From Acidimicrobiales bacterium (GTDB lineage: Bacteria; Actinomycetota; Acidimicrobiia; Acidimicrobiales; Poriferisodalaceae), in assembly GCA_041394185.1 (NCBI GenBank), contig JAWKIQ010000002.1:186001-250000 (forward strand): a stretch of DNA of 64,000 bases. The letters run 5' to 3'. Below the pieces are notes generated by a model. It was given only the letters and a program-made list of their open reading frames with translations. It did not search any database and was not told where the DNA came from. Position 1 is the stretch's first letter. The number at the start of each line of letters is the position of its first letter. The position numbers were made by a program, and so were the translations under genes. Positions 17,167 to 24,513 of the stretch are shown in pieces.

Positions 17167-17760
17167 TCAGGTGATAGAGCCCCCAGCCAACTCGACGAAC
17201 TGGCTCACTTGTCGTCTGAACTCTTCGGTGGGCACGCCAGGACGCCTGCGTCCGAAGACGTCCAGCAGCGACTCGTAGTACCAGATCTGTTGGTCGGGGC
17301 CGGCGTTGAAGCGCTCGAACACCGCACTGCCGAAACTGCGAAGATCTGTGACCAGTGCCGAGACGTTGTGGCGCTTGTCGGCCAGCGAAACACAAAGCGT
17401 CTGGTCGGAGGCGACCTCGAGGTGGGCGAGGTAGGCCACCTTGCGATCGCGCCACGGCGGTTTGGGGCTCTGATCGGTGTCAGAACACCCGTCGACTATT
17501 GCAGCCACCCGGTCGCCGAACCGAGCTGCGACCTGTTCGAGGCTCGCTTCGGTATCTTCGACAACATCGTGCAGCACCGCCGCGATGGCGATGTCCTCGA
17601 CCATATGAACCAGGGCAGGATCGGTGGCTGCGTCCTCGACGGCGAGGGCCGTAACGGCCATCAGATGGGTTATGTAAGGGATGCCCGTCGCCTTCCTCAC
17701 GTGCTCCCTGTGCATGGAATGAGCCCAGACGAACGCCTGGTCGAACCTCTCGGTGAGCAT
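17167..17760 (-). CDS. HD-domain phosphohydrolase, SpoT/MESH1-like
   Basis: 197 residues. The HD motif in AAVLHDVVEDTEASLEQV, the preceding ITHLMAV and the later SLADKRHNVSAL closely follow the hydrolase domain of RelA/SpoT and the small stand-alone alarmone hydrolases. The product probably hydrolyses (p)ppGpp or a related nucleotide with Mn2+. There is no synthetase, TGS or ACT domain, so this is a small alarmone hydrolase type. It starts with ATG and lies downstream of a strong hairpin separating it from the DUF4349 lipoprotein gene, so it may have its own promoter. Confidence 0.8.
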   Translation of the reverse strand: MLTERFDQAFVWAHSMHREHVRKATGIPYITHLMAVTALAVEDAATDPALVHMVEDIAIAAVLHDVVEDTEASLEQVAARFGDRVAAIVDGCSDTDQSPKPPWRDRKVAYLAHLEVASDQTLCVSLADKRHNVSALVTDLRSFGSAVFERFNAGPDQQIWYYESLLDVFGRRRPGVPTEEFRRQVSQFVELAGGSIT

Positions 17761-17800
17761 CGAGATCTCCCATCTTGCACCCCGGCGAGGAGCGGGCGAC

Positions 17801-17837
17801 CGGGGTCGGCCGATGCCACCGAAATCGGCCGACCCCG
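17801..17837 (-). terminator. 14-bp hairpin downstream of the lipoprotein gene
   Basis: Perfect stem: CGGGGTCGGCCGAT (17801-17814), a 9-base loop, then the complementary arm (17824-17837). It lies just after the DUF4349 gene stop on the minus strand and before the HD gene start. No T-run, so termination strength is uncertain. Confidence 0.6.
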
Positions 17838-17844
17838 TTCCCTC

Positions 17845-19233
17845 CTACCCCTCGGCTTCGAGTTGCTGTGCGGGCTCGGGCCGAGGAGTCGCCGCCCGGG
17901 TGGTGCGCTGCCGGCGGCGCACCAACCAGAACACGATTGCGGCGATGATCAAGCCAGGGGTTGCGACAATCAGTCCCAAGAACACTACATAGATAACGGT
18001 TCCCGTGGTCGAGATGGTCGTCGAAACGACATCTCGGACCCCCGGAAGCGAATCGTCTGGCTCTACCGGCAGGTCGAGCTCGTCGCTGGCCGAAACTGCT
18101 TCGACACCGTCGCCCTGCACCGGTTCGACCAGGGCCGAAACCCGAGCCGACGAGCGAAGGGTCGATGCCCCACCCGCCTCGAACTGGGCATACCAGGTGG
18201 TCGACTGACCTGGCTCGAGCCGGCGGGTGAGATCGCCCACCGGTTCGATACGCGTGCGACGAGGAAGGTTCGGGTCGGCCACCTCGATGTCGGTCAAGGC
18301 AACGTCGCCGGTGTTGGAGACCAGGTAGCACAGCGTCACCTCGTCGCCCTCGGTCAGGTCCGGAAAGTCACCAGAAGCACAACTGCGCCCATCGTCGTGT
18401 TGCACGTAGGCCGAAACCTCGATCAACAATCCAGACGATGGTGCCTCGGGAACCCGCTCCTCGATGGTCAGGGTGATCGTGGCCAGCGACACGGCCTGCT
18501 GGATCGTGCGCAGCTGGCCCCGCAACAGCTCGAGGTCGGTCTCACGCTGCTGAAGCTCGCGCTCCATGGCCGCAACCTGGTCGAGCGTGGCTGCGTTGTC
18601 CAGGAATCCACGCAGTCGCTCGACGCTGGCCTCTGCGGTGACGATTCGGCTCTCGAGGTCTACGACCCGTTCGGTCACGTCCTCGGCCGAGACGGTCTGG
18701 TCGCGGAGTTCGCCGATCTCGCCAATTCGCGCCAGCGCCTCGCCGAAGTCCTCGGGCCTGACCTTGATGACCAGAACGGTTCGAGGTCGCGGGTCCACTG
18801 TGGTCTGTTGCCCGAACACCAAGCCGCCCAGAGGAGCAATGGCGTCTACAGCCGCCTTTCCGGCCGCCGCCACGTCATCGGTCTCGACGGTGACGAATGC
18901 GGTGAAGACGATGTCGCGGCCCAAATCGGCAGGGGTCAGCGAAGTCTGAGCACCCGATCCGGCCCCCAGATCGCCGCCGGATTGACTGTCGGAGTCCTGG
19001 GCGACCTCGGCTGCCTGGGTGGTGGCCGTCGTAGGAGCAATCGTCGTTTCGGCAGCCGTTTCGACCGAGTCGGCCGCTTCGTCGAACTCGGCGGAACCCG
19101 AGGATTCACCCGCGTCGTCAACGGCGATACCCGAGCTCGAGTCGTCAGAATCGTCACTGTTGCCGCATGCCGCAACGATCAGCGTCGCTGCCAGGATGAG
19201 TGCGGCCGCCCGCCACACGCTTCTCATCAACAT
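17845..19233 (-). CDS. DUF4349 lipoprotein with C-terminal membrane anchor
   Basis: 462 residues. A lipoprotein signal with the lipobox IVAAC (about residues 19-23) is followed by a low-complexity Ser/Asp/Glu/Thr linker (about 25-100). A DUF4349 domain with a central coiled coil (VVDLESRIVTAEASVERLRG to LLRGQLRTIQQ) follows, then a beta-sandwich-like extracellular part (VSNTGDVALTDIEVADPNLP) and one membrane segment near 408-440 before a basic tail. The ATG at 19233 has GGGAGG upstream. DUF4349 proteins are of unknown function and are typically anchored in the envelope. It stands alone between two hairpins. Confidence 0.8.
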   Translation of the reverse strand: MLMRSVWRAAALILAATLIVAACGNSDDSDDSSSGIAVDDAGESSGSAEFDEAADSVETAAETTIAPTTATTQAAEVAQDSDSQSGGDLGAGSGAQTSLTPADLGRDIVFTAFVTVETDDVAAAGKAAVDAIAPLGGLVFGQQTTVDPRPRTVLVIKVRPEDFGEALARIGEIGELRDQTVSAEDVTERVVDLESRIVTAEASVERLRGFLDNAATLDQVAAMERELQQRETDLELLRGQLRTIQQAVSLATITLTIEERVPEAPSSGLLIEVSAYVQHDDGRSCASGDFPDLTEGDEVTLCYLVSNTGDVALTDIEVADPNLPRRTRIEPVGDLTRRLEPGQSTTWYAQFEAGGASTLRSSARVSALVEPVQGDGVEAVSASDELDLPVEPDDSLPGVRDVVSTTISTTGTVIYVVFLGLIVATPGLIIAAIVFWLVRRRQRTTRAATPRPEPAQQLEAEG

Positions 19234-19373
19234 CTCGGAACCTCCCAGTTCGGAGGCTCGGACGGTTCCGGCCGGGCCGCTGGTTCCCGGCGAGGCGCAC
19301 TGTCACCAAACAGCCACAAGGCCGACACGGGTGTCACGGAGACGCAACAACAAGCCGCCGAAGGCAAACCACC

Positions 19374-19417
19374 GAGGTGCCACCCCGGACGCTGGGCGAG
19401 CCGGGTGGTGGCACCTC
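19374..19417 (-). terminator. Hairpin downstream of sufB
   Basis: GAGGTGCCACC (19374-19384) pairs with GGTGGCACCTC (19407-19417) over 11 bp; CCCGG/CCGGG inside can extend it. A second small hairpin (TCCTC-ggg-GAGGA) follows on the plus strand. Placed just after the sufB stop on the minus strand, it likely ends that transcript. Confidence 0.6.
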
Positions 19418-19445
19418 TCCTCGGGGAGGATCGCTTGTGGGCCGA

Positions 19446-20843
19446 TCAGCCGATCGAGCCCTCCATCTGCAGCTCGATCAGACGGCTCCACTCGACGGCA
19501 TATTCCATGGGCAAGGTACGCGTGACCGGCTCGATGAAACCGTTGACGATCATGCCCATGGCCTGCTCTTCGGTGAGACCGCGGCTGCGCAGATAGAACA
19601 ACTGCTCGTCTGCCACCCGCGACACCGTGGCCTCGTGGCCGATGTTGGCGTCGCGCTCGCCGATCTCCTGGTAGGGGTAGGTATCGGAGCGGCTGATCTC
19701 GTCCAGCAACAACGCGTCGCACTGAACATGGCTCTTGGAGCCGGCGGCACCGTCTTCGACCCTGACCAGGCCGCGATAGGTGGTGCGACCGCCGTCCTTG
19801 CTGATCGATTTGGAGACGATCTTCGAGGTCGTCTCGGGAGCGGCGTGAACCATCTTGGCGCCTGCGTCCTGGTGCTGGCCGGCGCCTGCGTAGGCGACCG
19901 ACAAGACCTCACCCGAGGCCTTGGGGCCCATCAGGTACACAGCCGGGTACTTCATCGTGAGCCTGCTGCCGATGTTGCCATCGATCCACTCGACGTGGGC
20001 ACCCTCGTAGGCGACCGCTCGCTTGGTGACCAGGTTGAACACGTTGGGCGACCAGTTCTGGATGGTCGTGTAGGTGATGCGACCGTGGTCCTTGGCAACC
20101 AGCTCGACAACCGCCGAGTGCAAAGAGTCGGAGGTGTAAACCGGCGCCGAGCACCCCTCGATGTAGTGCACCTTGGCGCCCTCGTCGGCGATAATCAGGG
20201 TGCGCTCGAACTGGCCCATGTTCTCGGCGTTGATGCGGAAGTAAGCCTGCAGGGGCATCTCGACTTCGACGCCGGGTGGCACATAGATGAACGACCCGCC
20301 AGACCAAACCGCCGAGTTGAGAGCGGCGAACTTGTTGTCGCCCGGCGGGATGATGGTGCCGAAATAGGCCCGTACGATGTCGGGGTACTCGCGAACGGCG
20401 GTGTCCATGTCGGTGAACAGCACGCCCTGCTCTTCGAGGTCTTCGCGGTTCTTGTGATAGACGACCTCTGACTCGTACTGGGCGGTCACGCCCGCCAAGT
20501 ACTTGCGCTCGGCCTCGGGGATGCCGAGCTTTTCGTAGGTGTCCTTCACCGACTGGGGCAGCTCTTCCCACTTGTCGACCTGATGGTCTGTGGGCTTGAT
20601 GTAGTAGAAGATGTCGTCGAAGAAGATCTCCGACATGTCTCCACCCCAGTTGGGCATGGGCTTGCGCTTGAAGATCTCGTACGAGCGCAGCCGGAAGTCG
20701 CGCATCCAGTCTGGCTCGCCCTTCATCCACGACATCTCGCGGATGAGGTCTTCGTCGAGACCCCTGCGCGGCTTGAACACGTAGTCCTCTACGTCGCTCC
20801 AGCCGAGCTGGTAGCGGCTGAGGTCGATGCCGATGTCGGTCAT
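19446..20843 (-). CDS. sufB: SufB, Fe-S cluster assembly scaffold subunit
   Basis: 465 residues, full length for SufB. It has the typical opening LSRYQLGW then VFKPRRGLDEDLIREMSWMKGEPDWM, the beta-helix core, and the residues linked to cluster assembly: Cys231 in GCSAPVYTSDS and Cys375 in HVQCDALLL. With SufC and SufD it makes the SufBC2D scaffold. In most bacteria sufB is next to sufD; here it is 16 kb away on the same strand, alone, with its own terminator hairpin. A palindrome 47 bases upstream of the ATG matches one upstream of sufD. There is no sufR, sufS or sufU in the window. Confidence 0.97.
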   Translation of the reverse strand: MTDIGIDLSRYQLGWSDVEDYVFKPRRGLDEDLIREMSWMKGEPDWMRDFRLRSYEIFKRKPMPNWGGDMSEIFFDDIFYYIKPTDHQVDKWEELPQSVKDTYEKLGIPEAERKYLAGVTAQYESEVVYHKNREDLEEQGVLFTDMDTAVREYPDIVRAYFGTIIPPGDNKFAALNSAVWSGGSFIYVPPGVEVEMPLQAYFRINAENMGQFERTLIIADEGAKVHYIEGCSAPVYTSDSLHSAVVELVAKDHGRITYTTIQNWSPNVFNLVTKRAVAYEGAHVEWIDGNIGSRLTMKYPAVYLMGPKASGEVLSVAYAGAGQHQDAGAKMVHAAPETTSKIVSKSISKDGGRTTYRGLVRVEDGAAGSKSHVQCDALLLDEISRSDTYPYQEIGERDANIGHEATVSRVADEQLFYLRSRGLTEEQAMGMIVNGFIEPVTRTLPMEYAVEWSRLIELQMEGSIG

Positions 20844-20889
20844 CTCGGATCACGCCCTTCTGCGGTAGGCCGAATAAGCAGCGAATTTC

Positions 20890-20905
20890 TACTACGCAGA
20901 TAGTA
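20890..20905. promoter_or_regulatory. Operator-like palindrome upstream of sufB
   Basis: Perfect palindrome TACTA-N6-TAGTA, 47 bases upstream of the sufB ATG. On the plus strand it follows CGAATTTC. The 24-base block 20882-20905 matches the minus-strand block upstream of sufD at 21 positions; two of the three differences are the symmetric outer pair. The block is therefore inverted relative to the gene at one of the two loci, as fits a site read by a symmetric dimer. Confidence 0.65.
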
Positions 20906-20950
20906 ACAATCCAAGAGGCGAATCCCACCCTGGCCCGACGTTGCGAGGGG

Positions 20951-21940
20951 TCACTTGAGTGACAGATAACCGGGCACCCGGTCGTGTGGGGTGTCGAGGT
21001 AGACCTTGGCTTCTGGCGACTGCCCGAATCGACCGTGGCTCCAGCGGATCTGAACGTGGCCCTCGACCCCCAGATCGTCTCCGAGTTCGTGATCGCGAAC
21101 CCCGGCCCTCCACCCCACGCGGGGCTGGCCCGCATCCTCACCCCAGCATTCGAAGTCCCTGAACTCGAATCGACGGCGCCAGTCCCACGGCGTGGTCACC
21201 CTCACCCGCAACGACTGATCGCCCGCACTGCCCAGGATGAAATAAGGAGCAGAGCCGATGCGCAGCAACCGCCACAGCATGGCCTCGCGCTTTCGTTTGG
21301 ACGAAAGCGACGCGCGCCACTTCGCAGCGGACGACCGGCCCACCTCGAGGCTCATTTCGCGGTAGGCCGCCACACAATCGTCCGACCAATCGTCGAGAGC
21401 CGACCGCAACCGCGCCCGGTGATGCTTGGCCAGATCGGTGACGAAGGCCGGCAGGTCGTTGCCGACCACGTGTTCGCGCGCCTTCTCATAGAGGTTCTGG
21501 TGTTGTGCCGGAGCCACCTCGTCGAACCAGTCGCCCGATGGGCTGCGGCTCTCGAACAGCTGGCTGGGGGCGGCGTTCAACAAGATCTTGCTGGCGTACT
21601 TGCACGACACGAGATAGACGTGGTCGACCCGCAGGTCGACGGGCACGGGCTCTGAGCCGGGCGCCTTGTGCCCGCCCTTCCACTCGATCGATATCGGGGG
21701 CCTACGCCGCAGACCTTCGTCGCTGCCCAAGAACACCTGACCGTTGCGCCATGCGCCTGCGGCGTCCACGCGGTGGCGGGGCTCGTCGACGGCCATCACC
21801 ACTCGGTTCCAGGTCGTCAGCGGCACATCCGACATCTCGCGGGGTCGGCGAACCAGCGCCCGCTCGAGCGAGTCGTAGCCGAGCATGCCGAGCCCGGTGA
21901 CGATTTCGGTTATCTCGGTACGGATCGAAGGCAAGTGCAA
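20951..21940 (-). CDS. Conserved protein of unknown function, possibly PD-(D/E)xK nuclease-like
   Basis: 329 residues, soluble. I do not recognise a named family. The stretch ISIEWKGGHK, then DLRVDHVYLVSCKYASKIL, could be read as the acidic and Lys strands of a restriction-endonuclease-like core (E...D...SCK), followed by an Arg/Lys-rich region (WRASLSSKRKREAMLWRLL) and a C-terminal strand-rich part. The fold call is only a guess. No methylase or specificity gene is nearby, so it is not part of an evident restriction system. It is transcribed toward sufB with 107 bases between. Confidence 0.5.
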   Translation of the reverse strand: MHLPSIRTEITEIVTGLGMLGYDSLERALVRRPREMSDVPLTTWNRVVMAVDEPRHRVDAAGAWRNGQVFLGSDEGLRRRPPISIEWKGGHKAPGSEPVPVDLRVDHVYLVSCKYASKILLNAAPSQLFESRSPSGDWFDEVAPAQHQNLYEKAREHVVGNDLPAFVTDLAKHHRARLRSALDDWSDDCVAAYREMSLEVGRSSAAKWRASLSSKRKREAMLWRLLRIGSAPYFILGSAGDQSLRVRVTTPWDWRRRFEFRDFECWGEDAGQPRVGWRAGVRDHELGDDLGVEGHVQIRWSHGRFGQSPEAKVYLDTPHDRVPGYLSLK

Positions 21941-22001
21941 ACCCGGTTCGTAGCGCCGGCACGAATTGGCGGCGACGACCCGAAGGTACCCGGTGCGCGC
22001 C

Positions 22002-22652
22002 TCAGCCGAAGCTGATGACGACCGACACGATCAGACGCTGGCCGGCGCGCACCGTCAGCGGCGCCAGGTCCGCGGCGGTGAAGTCTGCCTCCGACAGCGT
22101 GGCGGCAGTACCCAGCGCGGTGTCGAGCCTGCACCGCTCGACGCCGACGCCGGCCGGACACGAGAACTGCTGGCTGCGCACCGAGTCGATGGTGCCGTCG
22201 GCCTCGACGACCAACGATCCGTCGAGCCTCAGCTTTCCATCACCGACCTCGACCACCAGATCGGACGAACCGCCCGCCCACGGCACGGCCCCTGGAGTGT
22301 GGATGAAGCAACCGCCACCGTCGGATGTGCAGAACCTCGGCGAACTACCCGACAGGGCTATGGCCCACAGCCCCGCGACTTCCTCGCCGCTGATGAGCCG
22401 GGCGATCGTGTCGGCACCCGAATCGGTCAGATCGTTCGTAAATCGCACGGTCTGCACGATCTCGCCTCGCTCGGCCACGCGCAGGCTCCAGGTTCCGTGC
22501 ACGGCCACCTGTTCGGTCAAGGCATCGGTGCCCGGCCCCCAGTCGCTGGTGGCCTCGAGCACAGATCCGTTGCCGAGCGCGACCGCAGCGCTCGACCCGA
22601 CCATGGCCGAGAGCGCCAGCACCAAGAAGACGACTCGCGAGAACCTTCTCAC
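22002..22652 (-). CDS. Secreted protein of unknown function
   Basis: 216 residues if begun at GTG 22652, which gives a normal signal peptide (VRRFSRVVFLVLALSAMVGS, cut near AVA). A longer version starting at GTG 22715 would place 21 basic and mixed residues before it. The mature part is strand-rich with two Cys pairs (FCTSDGGGC and SCPAGVGVERC) and ends in LTVRAGQRLIVSVVISFG. There is no family that I recognise. It lies 61 bases downstream of nothing related and directly upstream of the 20951-21940 gene on the same strand, separated by 61 bases. Confidence 0.55.
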   Translation of the reverse strand: MRRFSRVVFLVLALSAMVGSSAAVALGNGSVLEATSDWGPGTDALTEQVAVHGTWSLRVAERGEIVQTVRFTNDLTDSGADTIARLISGEEVAGLWAIALSGSSPRFCTSDGGGCFIHTPGAVPWAGGSSDLVVEVGDGKLRLDGSLVVEADGTIDSVRSQQFSCPAGVGVERCRLDTALGTAATLSEADFTAADLAPLTVRAGQRLIVSVVISFG

Positions 22653-22725
22653 CCGATTCCAGTCGGCAAGACGGCGCGCACATGCAAGCGTTTGCCACAA
22701 ACGGTTCAGCACCACAAACGGGAGG

Positions 22726-24513
22726 TCAGACGGGGTTTTGTGAGCCGATCCAGGTCGAGTAGAGGCTGGCGTATCGGCCGCCCAGCGACATGAGCTGGTC
22801 GTGGGTGCCCAACTCGACGAGCCTGCCGTCGTCGACTACGCCGATGCGGTCGCAGCGAGCGGCCGTGGTGAGGCGATGGGCGATGACGATGGTGGTTCGG
22901 TCGGCCATCAGCGCGTCCATAGCTGCTTCGACGACGGCCTCGGTGCCAGGGTCGAGCGACGATGTCGCCTCGTCCAGTATCAAGACGCCAGGATCGACCA
23001 AGGCCGCCCGCGCCAGCGACACCAGTTGGCGTTCGCCGGCCGACAGGCGAGACCCGCGCTCGCGAACTTCGGTGTCGATTCCGTCGTCGAGCGCCTCGAA
23101 GCGGTCGAGAACCCCGATGCGGCCAAGCGCAGCTTCGATCTCGGCGTCGGTGGCCGACGAGCGAGCGACCCGGATGTTGTCGCGTACGGTGCCGCCGAAG
23201 AGGTGCCCCTCCTGAGGAACCGCAACGATGCGCTCGCGCAGCGACTCGAAACTGGCTTCGGTGAGGTCGACGCCCCCATACGCGATGCGACCCTTGGTGG
23301 GGTCATAGAGCCTGGCGACCAGCTTGGCCAACGTCGACTTGCCCGCGCCCGTGGGCCCCACCAGTGCGATGCGTTCACCCTCGGCTATCGAGAGATCGAT
23401 GTCGGAGAGCACGACCTTGCCATTGGGGTAGGCGAACGACACACCCTCGACGTCGACCCGGCCGCGACGCGCCAACTCGACCGGTGCCGCCGACTCGGGT
23501 ACGTCGACCGGCTCGTCGAGCAGTTCGTAGAGCTTGTGCAGACTGGCTCCGGCCGACTGGATCATGTTGAACAACTGGCTCAGCTGCTGCACGGGCTCGA
23601 ACAGGTTCTGGAGCAAGAGCACGAAGGCGACCACGGTGCCGATGGAGATCTGGCCGTCCTTGGCCATCCAGCCGCCGATGGCGATGACCAGGGCGGTTGT
23701 ACCGACACCGGACATGTCGACGATGGGCAGGTACCACGACGCCACCTTCGTCGACTCCATGTGCGATCGATACAGCCGCTGGTTGACCTCGTGGAAACGG
23801 TCGGCGTCGACCCGGTTGCGCGAGTAGGCCTGGATCACACGGACCCCGGCCAGGCCCTCCTGCAGTTGAGACAGCATCGAACCGATGGCATCGCGAACGG
23901 CCAGATAGGCGTCGTTGGAGTCGCGGCGGAACTTGCGGCTGGCGAAATAGAGCAGCGGCACAGACACCAGGCACACCAGAGCCAGCTGCCAGCTGAGGAA
24001 CACCAGGACTATGCCGACCACCATGAGCAGCAGCGCGTTGGCCACGAACATCTGGAGGCCGAACTGAACGACCTCGGCCAGCGAGTCGATGTCGGACGTC
24101 ATGCGCGACACGATGATGCCGGCCTTCTCGCGGTCGTAATAGGGCATCGACAACCGCAGCAGGTGCGAAAAGACTCGGCGCCTGAGGTCGCGCAAGAAGT
24201 TCTCTCCGACCTCGGCGATGCCGAGAATGGCCGCACGCCAGAGGAAGTAGTTGACGCACGCGATCGCCACGTAGGCGACGATGGTGCGATTCAGCACGTC
24301 GCGATCGCCGGCGTCGATGGCGTCGATAGCGCGTCCGAACAAGACGGGCAGCAACACCAACAGGCCGGTCCACACGGTCAGCAGCACGGCCGACACCACG
24401 GCCTTGCGCCTGTAGGGACGGATGCGCCTGGCAGTGCCCTTCAAGACGTGCTTGGCCGCGTCGAGGTCGAGCTTGTCGTCGGCGTCGACACCAGCTGCCA
24501 TCCACCCGGCCAT
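22726..24513 (-). CDS. ABC exporter half-transporter, subunit with consensus Walker B
   Basis: 595 residues: an exporter membrane domain of six helices (about residues 37-320), then an ATPase domain with GPTGAGKST, a Q-loop in AVPQEGHLF, the non-standard signature LSAGE in place of LSGGQ, and VLILDEATSSLD with a normal catalytic Glu. It pairs with the gene just upstream, whose stop shares one base with this ATG (TGATG). In such heterodimers one ATP site is intact and the other degenerate. The altered signature here would face the Asp-type Walker B of the partner. Likely a lipid or drug exporter of the TM287/288, LmrCD type. Confidence 0.9.
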   Translation of the reverse strand: MAGWMAAGVDADDKLDLDAAKHVLKGTARRIRPYRRKAVVSAVLLTVWTGLLVLLPVLFGRAIDAIDAGDRDVLNRTIVAYVAIACVNYFLWRAAILGIAEVGENFLRDLRRRVFSHLLRLSMPYYDREKAGIIVSRMTSDIDSLAEVVQFGLQMFVANALLLMVVGIVLVFLSWQLALVCLVSVPLLYFASRKFRRDSNDAYLAVRDAIGSMLSQLQEGLAGVRVIQAYSRNRVDADRFHEVNQRLYRSHMESTKVASWYLPIVDMSGVGTTALVIAIGGWMAKDGQISIGTVVAFVLLLQNLFEPVQQLSQLFNMIQSAGASLHKLYELLDEPVDVPESAAPVELARRGRVDVEGVSFAYPNGKVVLSDIDLSIAEGERIALVGPTGAGKSTLAKLVARLYDPTKGRIAYGGVDLTEASFESLRERIVAVPQEGHLFGGTVRDNIRVARSSATDAEIEAALGRIGVLDRFEALDDGIDTEVRERGSRLSAGERQLVSLARAALVDPGVLILDEATSSLDPGTEAVVEAAMDALMADRTTIVIAHRLTTAARCDRIGVVDDGRLVELGTHDQLMSLGGRYASLYSTWIGSQNPV

